64,000 bases of DNA from Taxillus chinensis (Eukaryota; Streptophyta; Magnoliopsida; Santalales; Loranthaceae), in assembly GCA_023512835.1 (NCBI GenBank), contig CM042090.1:26327783-26391782 (forward strand), read 5' to 3'. Position numbers and translations under genes: made by a program. Shown one piece after another: positions 1 through 13,600 of the stretch; positions within the stretch are counted from its first letter, which is position 1, and each line of letters begins with the position of its first letter. The notes under the pieces are model-generated. The model was not told where the DNA came from. It made no database searches and saw only the letters and a list, made by a program, of their open reading frames with translations.

Positions 1-71
1 GAGAATTTCGTCCTTGGCTGTGTTTATCTGTTCATTAGAACAAGGACCTGAACTAGTGGATTTTTTTCCAG

Positions 72-1683
72 GGTTCTGCACCTGTCACGAGTCTGTCAGA
101 AACCTTGTCAGATCATGAAGACTTGGAAACAGATGCAGTTAATACCAACGGTGCAATGGCCTCGAGGTTGCAAAAGGCATTAATTGTTGGTGTTCTTGAT
201 GAGTTCAAGATCTGTTTCAGTTATAGCCATCATGTAAGTATGGTGTGAACCATATAGCTTGCAATTTTCCCATATTTAGAACTGTGGATATATTTATTGA
301 ATGTTTGTTTATTTGTTTGCTTTTCTCTAGCCTGGCCAGAATTTCATGAAGGTACTTCTCTGTAAAGAGACCCGTTTATTTGAATTTCGGGCAATTGGTG
401 GTGAGGTAGTGTTGACAATACTCTTTATTTTGATATTTGGTTCTATAATTATTTTCCAATAATATTTACAGATTCTAATTTTGCATATTATTAGGTTGAG
501 CTTTCAATCAAGTCAAATGGCATGTTCATTGGCACTGTCTTGAAATCATTGGAGATTGAGGATTTAGTTTCCTGTAAAGGATTTTCTCAATCGCGTTACC
601 TGGCGAGATCATTCATTGGGAGTATGGATGCGACTTCATCCTTCGATGATGTGGGAAATCAGAGTCTTGATATCAATGATGGTATTATGGATGCAACTTC
701 ATCCTTCGATGATGCTAGAAAGCAGAGTCTTGGTGTCAACGATGTAGCTCAGAGTGAAGGAGATGAGAATTTCTACGAGGCTCCTGAGAATCTAGTTGAT
801 GTTGTTGATTGCTCAACGCAATTTCTGGGAAGCATAGCCGAGTACTCAGGTTCTCAATGGTCACTTTCATCTAAACTATTGTCACTAAAGCCACCTCGTT
901 TTACCCAAACTTCTCATCTTCTTCCTGATGATGCCCCCCAAAGTAAAAGTGAGGATATTGAACCAAATGATAATTTAAATAGCTTTGTGAAAGCTCAAAT
1001 AGTTATCTTCAACCAGAGCTCTCCATGCTATGCTAACATTGATAAACGGGCAAGTATCTCACCCTGTTAAAATCACGCTTGTACTTTATGTGGTTATCTA
1101 AGCAGCCTTCCAACTATTTTTCAGGTGACAGTGACACTAGCTACGTTGACAATTTTCTGTCGCAGGCCAACAATTATTGCACTCATGGATTTTGTTAATG
1201 CCATCAACACTGATGATGAAAACTTTGAATCTTTCAGTGACAATTCTTCATCAATCATTCTTCAACATGATGTCCCTAGGGACCATGATATTGAAAATCA
1301 ACATTTAACTATAGTTGAGGAACCTGTAGTTAAAGGTCTGCTAGGGAAGGGGAAATCCAGAATAATTTTCAATCTCACATTAAATATGGCCCGTGCTCAA
1401 ATTTTGCTGATGAAAGAGAATGAGACTACGCTTGCGAGTCTATCACAAGAAAATTTTATGACAGATATTGAGGTTAAGTCGTGCATGTGAATTTTATTTC
1501 GTTACTTGAAATGTAAAATTTTGTTTATTGCATATCATATTTTTATTTTAGGTGTACCCGTCTTCATTCAGTATTAAGGCTGCTCTGGGAAATTTGAGAG
1601 TAAGTGATGACAGTCTTAACAGAAGCCATATTTATCACTGGATGTGTGATATGAGAAATCCTGGAGGCAGTTCATTTGTTGAG
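72..1683 (+). CDS. VPS13: VPS13 exons 1-5: lipid-channel body segment
   Basis: Residues 1-424 of the visible product. Exon 1 (72-233) carries the motif [14 protein letters not shown]; exon 5 (1552-1683) carries [12 protein letters not shown] followed by a W-x-C-D-x-R-N-P-G pattern, typical of the repeated beta-sheet body of VPS13 proteins. Exon 3 (495-1049) encodes an acidic, Ser-rich loop with a tandem 21-residue duplication. The intron between exons 3 and 4 (1050-1124) starts with GCAAGT, so it is a GC-AG intron; GT is not available there in frame. Bases 1-71 are the end of an upstream intron with a polypyrimidine tract before the AG at 70-71. Confidence 0.92.
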
Positions 1684-4600
1684 GTAATCTTCATCTGTCC
1701 ACTCCCAGGTTCCTATGAATTTCCTTAAACCCTGTCAAGGTTTTGAATGCATTTTCTTTTAGGTTTGCAGATAATTATGCAGGGTGTAATTTGTAATTAC
1801 TTCTATCTCCTTCTGGTACCTTGTCTCCATTCAAGTAGAAAAATAGTGTAAGTGTTACTTCTGTCATTTTAACACCGCTTTCCTGGGGAAATGACTTTGG
1901 CATTTTGGAGCTGAGCGGGGGTGCTGTGGCGGGAGGTTATTACCGAGTGGGGGATGGATCTCTTTGATGCCTCGCGGTCCCCATGGAATGGAGTTGTGAA
2001 AATTCATCCGTCAGGGGTGGGAGTCCTTCTCTCGGTTTGTGGTGTTCGAGTTGGGGGTTGGGACTACGATCCGTTTTTGGCATGATGTGTGGTGTGGTGA
2101 GTCCTCACTTAAGTTAGTGTATCCCGAGTTGTTTTGTCTTGCACGCTCTCCTGAGGCTTTTGTGGCGGATGTTCATTATCGTCGGGGTACTCACATGCAG
2201 TGGGAGGTATTGTTTTTGCGCGCTGCACAGGATTGGGAATTGGGAGGTTTTTTCATCCTTCTTTGATATCTTGTACTTGGTTCCTTTGGCACGTCTTGCC
2301 GCGGATAGAATGTGCTGGTGCCCCTCTCGGGAGCGTGGGTTCCTGGTCCGGAGTTTTTACTCCGTGCTTTTGCCTTCTTGAACTGAGCGTTTTCCTTGGC
2401 GGAGCGTTTGGAAGCCGCGGGTGCCCTCTTGAGTGACCTTCTTTGCTTGGGCTGCCATCTTGGGGAAGATTTTGACTGTGGATCATTTGCGGTGTTGGGG
2501 CTTTGTTTTGGTTAGTCGGTGTTATATGTGCAAATCTTCGCCGGAACATGTGGATCATCTTTTCCTTCATTGCCTTTATGCCAGGGGTTTGTGGGATATG
2601 GTTATGGGTCTTTTCGGCATCTCGTGGGTGATGCCTCCGTCTTTTCGTGCGTTATTTGTCGGGTGGCATTCGGCGGTGTGGCGGGTCGTCCCTCATTGCA
2701 TTCTTTGGAGTATTTGGCGGGAGCAGAACGCGCGAGTTTTTTAGGATTAGGAGCAGCCGCTGCCGAGCTCTCTTGTACTCTTTTTCGTTCTTTGGGTGAT
2801 TGGTTGTGTGCTTCGGGCGAGATGTATTTTTCTTCCGTTTGGGATGTTGTGGATGACTGCTCTTTTTGATTGGATTGTTATTTTCGTTTTTGTATTTTTG
2901 CATCTTGTGCATTTTTTATGTGCGTTTTGACTATCGTAAATAAATAAATTCTCTTACTTAAAAAAAAATAAGTAAACTTAGGTGGGGATGAATGATAAGA
3001 TTGTCGTTGGCCTATCAAAATAATAATTTTTAGACAAATGAGCAAACAGGTTGATCTCACTTAGATTTGACTAATATCCTAGTCACTAGATATGAACTAT
3101 TAGGGAATGATCAAAATTGTGACAAAAATAAATCTATCTAAAATGCATGAACGCTAAATTATACTCGTTAAATTAAACTAACAGGGGATGAGATATTGGA
3201 TTAGTAGACTGATTTGTGTATTGAGCTTATATATTATAATTCTTGCAGAATCTATATTGATTTCCAATCTAACTCTAGATAGTTGCTAACCTCTATCGAG
3301 CAAAAAACATGTGTACCTAACCTAGGAGTCTTTTGCTTTTGCGGTTAGCTTGCCTAAGCTAAATATATCCCACATTCTTATATCAGAGTTATTATCTAAG
3401 ATGATTGTTCTTAGATTGGTTGCTTTAGAGTTTGCCTACTTCACCTTTCTTTGCAGGCAACTCCAAGGCATAATCAATGAATGATGACTCAATAAATTTA
3501 AATTTTCGCTACAAAATAGGAAAAAGTATAAAAATTGCCTTACAATGGATCAACGTCCTAAACATTATTTTTAAAAAATAATTTTTTTTTTAAAAATAAT
3601 ATTTTAATAATGTAGTGAAATTTTTGTTGAGGCTATTACTCGGTAAAAAATTAGTAGTTAAGTGTTGCAAAAAGTAGATCATCTAGCTAGATTTTAGTTA
3701 AAGAATAACTAGGTTACTACTAATATATTTCTATGGTTTTGTTGTCACTCAAAACCTTTTGTTGCAAATACCTAAGGATAATTATTTCTTTATTGCAAAG
3801 GCCTCAACACAACAAGTGGAATACAAGCATAAACTCATTACAAATAATAAATTAGAGAATCAAACAATTGAAAACAAAATCATACTAAAATTTAAAGCTC
3901 TAAAATAGATACGCAATTCAAAATTCAATATTAGATCATACAAGTCATGAATTGAGCGTAAAGTAGAATTACAAATTAGTGGTGATTAAACTAGAGAATT
4001 TCAAGGAAATTCCCAAAACTCTTGTTTCCACTTCAATTTTTGTACTTCGTTCCTCTAAATCCTTGCCCTAGACTTTGTACAATATATGAGATAATCCTTT
4101 AGATTAAACAATGAAGAATAAAAACAATATCCTTCTCTGGCCCCAAATTGCATTAAAAATAAATAATATTAAAGAATGGATGTTATTCCTAAAGAGTCTG
4201 TGGTGTTGTCGATAGTGGCAAGTAGTGTGTGTGAAGATGGTGTATATCTTTTGATAAGCTCGCAAGGTGATTTTTGTGGAGTGATCTTGTGGTGAGAGTT
4301 GAACAAATTACGCTAAGTCCTCTTAGTTCGGGTTTAGGAGTGGCATCTCGAATTAAGATCTCCTGAATCGAAGGGTTATACACTAAAGCTATGTTTGGCA
4401 CCGTTATTTTGTTTTCGGTTTCCGAAAATTGATACTCAATATTTTCAAAAGTTATCATCGAATTTTATTTTTTTGTTGTTTGATTGCTGTTTTATGCTTT
4501 TGTTTTTTGTTCGCCAGAGGTGGTACAACGGGGCAGGGGGAGCTGTCATGCCGGGGAAGCTCGTGCAGGGGCGTCTTCGCCGTCGTTGACGATGAGGTCG

Positions 4601-7600
4601 GGGCCCCAGTCGTGGGTGTGCTCGGTGCACCACCAATACTCTTGGAGGTTCTCGCCCTTCCAGGCAAAGATGGCAGCACTGTCTCGGGCGATGGCGGTGG
4701 TGGCGTGATCCTGGGCGGAGAAGATGTTGCAAGAGCACCACCGGACCTCGGCGAGGGTGGTGAGGGTCTTGATGAGGACGGCGGTTTGGATGGTCATGTG
4801 TAGGGGTTCGATGATTTGGGCACCCTTGAAGGGCTTGGAGGGCCCGAAGTCAGCATCTCCACCTTGGCCATCTAGATCTCCAGCTTGCGCAAGGGATGCT
4901 GCGGCGCAGGGGGGGGGGTGAGCCATCGAGGGGGGAGGTTGCGGAGGCTGGGGGTGGGCCGGTTGGTGGTGGGCAACGACCGACGGGATGGGCGGTGTCA
5001 ACGATGGGTGGGAAACAGGTTTAGAAAAAATAAAAACACCAAAAATGTATTTTCGGTTTTCGGTACTCGAGAACGAATTGTTTTCGAAAATTGAGATTGA
5101 AAAAAACGGATTGCGTTTTTCGTATTAAAAAACAGAAAATCGATACTGGGTATCGTTACCAAACACGTTCTAAGTCTCTTTACTTTGAGTTGATGAGCGT
5201 TATCTTGAAGTAAGCATTTAATATCTCAAAGTAATGACTTCAGTATCCCATAAGTAAAGGTTCAGTTACTTCTTGAAGTGGGAGTTTAATCTCAAAGGAA
5301 CACATTTTGAACTGAAGTCCCTTCGCCCAAAATCAAATGGCTATGTTCAATATCTCAACTCGCCATATCTCGAATTGAAGGATCTTGTCTCGAATTATAG
5401 TTTGTCTGCTCAAGACAAAGTGACATATCTCATAGTGTCATCTCGAAGTAATTGATGGTTCATTTTGAAGTAAGCTATGGCTTTTTCTAGGTTATAAGTG
5501 AAACGGCGTTGGGGCAGTTTCCTATGCTAGTTGGCGATTTGTGCCTCTTCGCTCCTGTGTACTGGAATTACTTTGCAGCAAAGGTTACAGGAGTAATAAT
5601 TTATTTATGGTATGCAAGCTAAGTATTGCTTGTCTTGTTAGCTAGGACAACATGCCAAGTAAGGAAGAAAGCCTACCGCAGTCATATAAAAGGAACTCAA
5701 AGGTTCTGTTCTAGGTGTTTGTTTTTGCACACTCAGAGTTCATAACAGATGATATAGAGTTCATGAAAATAGATAAGGAGAGTTTACAGAGATTGATCAA
5801 AGAGCATTGTAGAAGACAACATCAAATCAACAGAAAAGATACAAGCAAGAGGAGGAACATCATAAAGTGTTAGTTTTCCTTATTGTAATTTGGTAGGTTT
5901 TGTATTGTTGAGAAAAAAAAGGAGAGAAAAATAAAGGAAGATAGAAGTAGTCTTGCTGTAATTGCTGCAGCAGTTGTAGTGAATTGTCTTGGTGTAGGTT
6001 GAAGTCTCACCACCATGGAGTAGGTCTTGTTGTGACCGAGTCACGTAAATTCCTATCTTATTTCCTGCCTTTATATTCTGTGAAGGACAAGATCTATTAA
6101 TTAATAGAGTTGCAGAACCCTAGACTGTTTGGTTATAGCTGATACAAAAAGAATAGGATAACTATTATTCATTCCTCTATTGATATATTACATGTGTATT
6201 TATACGAGTATCATAAGCTAAATAAGATAAACCTAGCTAATTATTACAGAATATTTGATTATACTAATTATGGGATACTAATATTATTTTTACAGCAACA
6301 ATAGCAACAGGTCTAGTGGGATTTATTGGAATTAGTTATAACCGTTCTTTAAATCACATCATTAAAGTTTTATTGGGGCAGAATCGGGTCACACATATTC
6401 ACCCCCCCCTCTTTGTGAATTTCAATGATAATCTTGGGGGTATTTCAATGGAGAAAATATTCCTTATTCCTTTTCATTACATAATTAGATAAAATACATA
6501 ATTGAGTGATCATAGTTATAATTGACAGCTAGAGTACAACTAATTAGGGTACATCTAATTACATTCCGACCCTTTCTTTCAAGTTGATGCATAAGTATCA
6601 CAAATGTCTAAATTGGACAAAGATGTATGGAAAGAAATCCTAGTAAGTCGTCCTATCATCTTGTTGATCTACTCTCTTCTTGGAGGCAACCTCTCTTACA
6701 CTATAATTTAGATTATCCTTTATGTAAATCTTGTCAAATTTATTTTGTTTGGTTCGACCATGCTATACTTACTAGCTATTTCAATGATAGTTGTGTGATT
6801 ACAAAAGAGCATCATTTGTTTTTGAGGGCTATATTAGAGTTCTTGTCAAAAAATATGTAGCGAAGTAAGTTTTATGGTAGCATAATAAAATACATGATAT
6901 TTAGATTCTGCACCCGACAAGAAAAAAGCAGATTCTTTTCTACTTCTCCAGGTTACCAAATTTTAGTATGCTGCTCATTATCTGTTTGCCTTTATTAGTA
7001 TTATATGTATATGGTTGATAAAAAAAAATTTGACAGCTAATGGTTGGGTCCTTCCATTGGATGGTTCATCCCATTTTGGTTTGGATTGCTTAATTGCAAT
7101 GATTCCAGCCCTTTACAAATGATACACAGTGCCTATGCCTATGTCTTGTGAGAAATTGAGGGAGAGGCCTCCTTTTGACCTCAACACTACAGATCTCTCT
7201 CGTAGTTGTTGAAATTCTCTCTACTACAATTGATCATTCCTTGTTTCTTAATCAATGCTGTTAAAAGTGAGAGTATCCGGCTACCCATATGAAGTTAGAG
7301 GGTTAACCATCAAAGGAAATTTGAAGCCTAGCTACTTATCCATTTGAAGTTAAATCGTATCCATAAGAAATAGGTTAGAAAACAAAATTGTTGCTTTTCT
7401 TCTCTCTTCTTATTTTTCTCTCACAAGCTCTATAAGACTCTCTTTGCCAAGGTATATTTCTCCACTCAAATCATATCCATGCATTGTCAAGAGAGTTGCG
7501 TATTTATAGGCTAGGTAGGCTAGTCCTCCAAAAGGTAATTTTTTTATTTAATCCTTGATTGAAATAATTTGGTTAAATAGGATTTCTTATCACCTAAGGC

Positions 7601-10600
7601 ATGAAATTAAATTAATTAGGTTTATTTGATTTTTCACTCTTCCTAAAGTTAGGCGAATGAAATTTCTTAATATCCAAGGCAATCAATCAAATCATTTTAA
7701 TTTTATGCACTGTCTAATTTCAATCATTCATTCATTCGATCAATAAATTAATCCAATCATTCAATCAATTAATTCAATTAATTAATTAGTTACTTAATCG
7801 ATCAATCAATTAATTCATCAATCATTCAATCAATTAATAAATCTATTAATTATTCAATTAAATTATTTAATTTATACATTGTTTAATTTAAATTTATCAA
7901 TTTAATTGGTCAATATTTCTCATTTTTACATTTGTTGTATTTGAATATTTGCTTTGGACATGTGTATTTTTTTTCCTTTGTGATGTTAATGGTTGTTCCT
8001 TTTGAGCTTGTTTTATTTGTAATATGTGTGATTTTTTTTTCTAATAGACTTTTTCCTACTTGTAAAAAAATAAAAGATAAAATGCCTATGTCCCAATGTA
8101 GAAAGAGTAGAAAAAGGCTCAAATGGAATAAGACTTTTATTATGTATTTTAAATGAAACACGATGAATTTTATCATAAATGTATTGTGTAACTTTTAAAC
8201 TAGAAGTAGATATTTTTGAATAATTGAGTTCGTTCTAGATTGACAAGCGGAGTGCTCTAAACGATAGTACCATAAAATTATTTTTGCTTGGTCATTTGTC
8301 TCTTGCCTAACTTAGAATCCTTGACAAGGCTCATATTTCAATGCTATTGTTTCCTTCCAACAGTATAAATCTTCTCTTTCTTTCTTTACCAGTATAACCC
8401 GTCATTTTTGTGAGATTGTCCTGAAACATACAATAAGTAGAATAAATGGTTATACAACAATTAAGACTTTTAATAATTTAGTTAATGGAAAGAAGATTAT
8501 TGGAGAGATTCAAAGTAATTAAAACTGACTAGTAAAAAAGAGTAGGTGAAAATGAGACATTTCATCTACAGTATTTGGCATAGGAGAGTAATTAGTGAAA
8601 AATTACTAGTCATGATCAATAGTTTCGGAATCGATTACCCAAGTGTTAGTTGTAGAAGAAAGTAAAACCGTTTTAGAAGCATCCTCTTGAGACACTCATG
8701 CAACATGAGAAGCCAAAAATGAAAGACTTTTTTTTTTGGTTACTCATTTGAACCTTCTCACTATAAATCAAGGGCTGTGAAGAGATCCCATGATCTGTAA
8801 AACTTCGACGTGCAAGCAAGTCACTGCAAAGGTCAATTGCCATGTGCAAATAGTCACACCACGAAAATTGTGTTTTCGAAGCACAATTCTCGCACGTCAA
8901 CACCAAAAAAATAGAGCGTAGTGTGGTGACACATTGCAGAAGCAAACAACAGAGATGGACTCGACAACAGAGATGGACTCGACAACAAAGATGGAGACGA
9001 TTGTGGTGACAGTAGGTGGCAGAGACTCGTGCAAGGTGGTGAAGACAACCCTCCTAGGTTAGGATTTGGCTTTGATACTGAGTAAAACATAGTAAAGAAT
9101 ATAGAGAAATAATTCTTCCTTATTATTATCGAGAGATTACAAACACCTGTGTATATATACACACACATAATTAGGCGACCTAAATTATGAAATAATCATA
9201 TTTATGAAATTAAATATACATCACATAATTACAAATAAATGACAAATATTTAATTAGAAATTCTTTGCAATTTAACTATTGCCACACATGATCCCTGCCG
9301 CCTAATATATGTTTTTCATGTATTTGACTAATAACACTTCATGTGGGGGTGTATTGAAATTATAATCCCACATCACATTGGAAATTTATTATTTATGTTA
9401 TTAATTATTTTATCTTAGGGCCATCCAACCCATCTCCAATTAATTTCGGGATGAAATCTTTCAAACTCTACTAAATGTATTTCTTGTTTGTTGCTTTCTT
9501 TTTGTTTCAAGCCCCATAATAATGCTGCATTTGATTGTGAAATTGCTGTCTTTATTTGTCTTTGGTGGTTTACTAAAAATTTTCTTTTGGCTTTGCAGTT
9601 GATCTTTAATTCATACAGTTTTGATGATGAAGACTATAAAGGCTATGATTATAGTCTTTTTGGGCAGCTTTCTGAAGTTCGGATTGTATATTTGAATCGT
9701 TTTATTCAGGAGGTGAACCACTTGATTTGTTTTTTATTCCTGTTTGTGAACCACAGGAGTGTGGACATCTTATGTCTCTCAAATTGGCATGTAGGTTGTC
9801 TCCTACTTTATGGGTCTTTTTCCCAACAATTCAAATGGTGTAGTGAAATTAAAAGATCAGGTTACCAACTCAGAGAAGTGGTTTAAAACAAGTGACATAG
9901 AAGGGTCACCTGCTCTCAAATTGAGTCTGTCACTCCGGAAACCTATAATATTAATGCCTTTGCGAACTGAAAGCCTTGAGTAAGTTTGTCAGATTGGATG
10001 ATTAGTGTGATATTTATTTCTTTGCCCTTTATTTCTTTGGCCAGTGCATATATTTTCTAATTAATATATATATTTTTTTACAGTTACTTGAAACTTGATG
10101 TTGTTCATATTACTGTCGAGAACACATTTCATTGGATCTGTGGTGGTGATGAAATGAATGCTGTTCATGTAGAAATAATAACGATACTTGTGAGTTTCTT
10201 TCTTTGGCTAACTTGGTTCTGATGCCATTCATTTAATACTTTTTTAGTAGAAAAGAATGCATTAGAATATAATTCTTTTTTATATTCTATTGAGTGAATA
10301 CGACCATGTATATATACAAGAATGGTTAGGCCTATGTTGGTTAGGAAATCCTATTTAGGTAATCCATGAATCATACAACTAATCTTCTTCAAATTATTAT
10401 TGTTAATTTTTATAACTTTAATTCAAAAATACAACTCTTTTTAATTCTTTCCTTCAAGTTGGCACAAAGATATAATATGCCCAGCTTAGACAACGATATA
10501 TAAAAAGAATCACCAGCCAATTGATTTGGTATTTTAATGTAGGAAATCTTTATTATATCAGAATTATCTTTGATATAATTCCTATCGAGTTCAATGTGTT

Positions 10601-13600
10601 TGGAGCAATCATGCTGTATTGGATTATTAGCTATCTCGATAGTAGCTATGTTTGTTGGAAGTTAATTTAGATTCATTTATGTGGATAATCAGAAAATCTA
10701 GATTGTAGTTACTATATTAACTCTTTAATTTTCTCATGTTGTATTTATTATTCGCATTTATAATTTCTAGGTATTAATTGTAGTAAACTGTTTAGCTTCC
10801 TAGGTATTAATGGTTGTAATATTCTTTACTTTCTTAGGTATTAATTATTGTATGATTCTTGTATTAATTACTGTTAGATTTATGAGTCAATGATGTGGTC
10901 CAATATCTTTTTTTTTGGGGTTTGGATTTATCACAGTGAATTTGATCGTGATATTTGTTGCACACAATTATGCGCATCTGATATCACATATTGCAGGTAG
11001 AAGATATCTATCTGAATGTTGGTACTGGAACAGAGTTGGGAGATAGCATAATTCGAGATGTGAAGGGGATCTCTGTTGTTGTTCGAAGGTCACTTAGAGA
11101 CTTATTGCATCGAATACCTAGCACGGAAGCTATGGTCAAGGTACTTCCTCCCTTGTTTGTTGTGACAAGTGAACTTGCCACTTTGATTCTGATTGTTGGT
11201 GAAATATTTAACTATAGCTATTTTTTGTCTGATAATTTCCATTTAGATATCTAATATTGTTCAAAAAAAAAAAAAACCCTGAATATTGAAGAACAAAACC
11301 TGAATATTGAAACAAAACCTCTTTGGTCACATTACTTTTTGCGAAGAACAATATTGAACATTTGGTCATTCAGCTAGGTTTCTGGAGTTTTTGTTTGGGA
11401 AGTTGGGATTTGTAAACGAGTCTTTTTTCTGTCTTCTTTGTATGTGTTCTGATTTTTTTTTTCTTTCGTTTTTCTGTTTGTTCTTTTCCCTTGTACAAAA
11501 GCTAGGTTACTCCTTCAATCTATTTTTTCCTTCAACAACTGAGCCTAAATCTGTGTTTTCCTCATCCTAGAATATTTGCTGGCTTGGATGTGACATGATT
11601 CTTTATTTCTGAAGTTGCACCTTATCCTTTCTTCAGATGGTTGAGTTGAAAGCAGCTTTGTCAAACAAGGAGTACCAGATAATTTTGGAATGTGTTTCAT
11701 CTAATTTTGCTGAGACTCCAAATCTCATAACACCTCTAATTCGTGATGGAGCAACATCTTCACCTGATGTGATTGAACTGCTCGCTCCCCAGTCTCCAAG
11801 TGCTACTAGTCCTAGAGTAACAGTTGGGGAAAGCTGGACATCGTTGAAAATTTGTGTTGTTGTTGATCTCATTGAACTCTCCTTGAATTCAGGGGTATCA
11901 GGAGACGAGTCTCTTGCAATTGTACAGGTATTTTTTCATGTTTGTTTTTTGTTCCTCCCAGATTTGTTATGTTATTTTTTTTTCCGTAATATCTTTCCAC
12001 TTAATCTAAGGTACAATACTAACTTGCTCATACTTCTCTCTCTCATACCTCCCAAGACGACATCAAGGTAGAAGTATTCCAAGATAGCTTCATAGTGTGT
12101 GTCCACATCACCAACTATACTTCAAGCATGTTTTTGGCTCAAATTACTCCATTTGTGTGGGGGCATGTTGATAATATACTCCACACTAGGACCATATACT
12201 CCTGCACTTCGCTTCTTTGATATTGGACCTCTCCACGCTGCTAAATACTATTGAATTAAAGCTTCATTTTATATATATTTTTGTGTTTGGCGACTTACTA
12301 TTTTTTTCTGATTTCCTCCATCTGTTATCTGTTTTCTTTTTTCATTTGATGTAGATGACTTTATGTGATTACAGCACTATCCAGTATTGATATTATGTAA
12401 ATATTGGATGCCTGCTGCTTCAATTCTTTAAAGTAATGTTGGTGCAGGTTAGTGGTGCTTGGCTTCTCTACAAGTCTAGTACACAAGGAGATGGTTATCT
12501 CTCTGCAACGCTGAAGGGCTTTAATGTGATTGATGATCGTGAGGGAATTGAACAGCAATTTAGGTTGGCGATAGGGAGCAACCCGAGCATTGGTTACATA
12601 GGTTTGGACCCTTTGGCTGCTGATAAAAACCAGCCAACTGGTTCTGGCATTGTTTTGAAAGACAATTATGTTGAACTGGTTCCAACAATGCTTATTATTG
12701 ATGCAAAATTTACCCAATTGTCTACATCAGTTTCGTTGTGTATCCAAAGGCCCCAGTTGCTTGTTGCGCTTGATTTCCTTCTAGCTGTTATTGAGTTTTT
12801 CGTTCCATCTGTTGGCAGTATGCTGCTAAATAAAGAGGACGAGAATTTCTTAAATATGGATGCAATTATTTTAGATCAGTCCACTTACAGTCAGGACTCG
12901 TCTGAGTTCTCACTGTCTCCTCAAAAACATTTGGTGGTTGATGATGAAAGGTTTTTTCACTTTATATATGATGGAAAGGGGGGGACATTGTATTTACAAG
13001 ACAGGCAGGGTTTCAACCTATCTGCTCCTAGTGCAGAACCTATCATATTTGTGGGGAATGCAAAGAAGTTGCAGTTTAAAAATGTCATTATTAAGGTATC
13101 ACTTTAATACTGAATAATTGCAAGCAATGTCTTGAGACAATCTATAACAATGTCTACCTTTTTTGGTCCAGGGTGGTCATTATTTAGACTCCTGTGTTTT
13201 ACTGGGAACCAATAGCAGCTATTCTGCTTCAGAGAATGATCATGTTTTTCTGGAGGGATGTGGTGAAGGCTCACATTTGAATAGATGCCAAGGTACTAAC
13301 AATCTGCCAGTTCAGAGTGATGCAGTTGATAGATCAACAGACTTAATAGTGGAGTTGCAGGTGCTGTATCGGGATTTCATACTTGATTTATTTTCTTTTT
13401 TTTTTTTTTGCCCAAATTGAATTAGTTTTAGTTATGCATTAGTGCCTTAACAATGGGTGCGATGTGAACTTGTTAATGACAGGTGCCCATGGCAGTGCTT
13501 TCCTTCTGCCAAAAGGCAAGGACAATATAATCTCGCATGTTATGAACTTTTTTTTGATCATAATATTTTTATTCAAGTCACCAAGACGGTAGGAAAATAT

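Noticed and set aside
4546..5001. 151-codon minus-strand open frame that looks like a gene
   Set aside because: It is a broken SAHH fragment joined to GC-rich filler inside a transposon-like element, with a frameshift and no start or end of the enzyme.
5492..6135. GGTTATA at both edges as a target duplication of the LTR
   Set aside because: Seven bases is longer than copia duplications and the LTR ends are not TG/CA there; it may be chance.
7932..8156. Small hydrophobic protein
   Set aside because: T-rich low-complexity intron sequence gives Phe/Leu/Val-rich frames by chance; no supporting homology.
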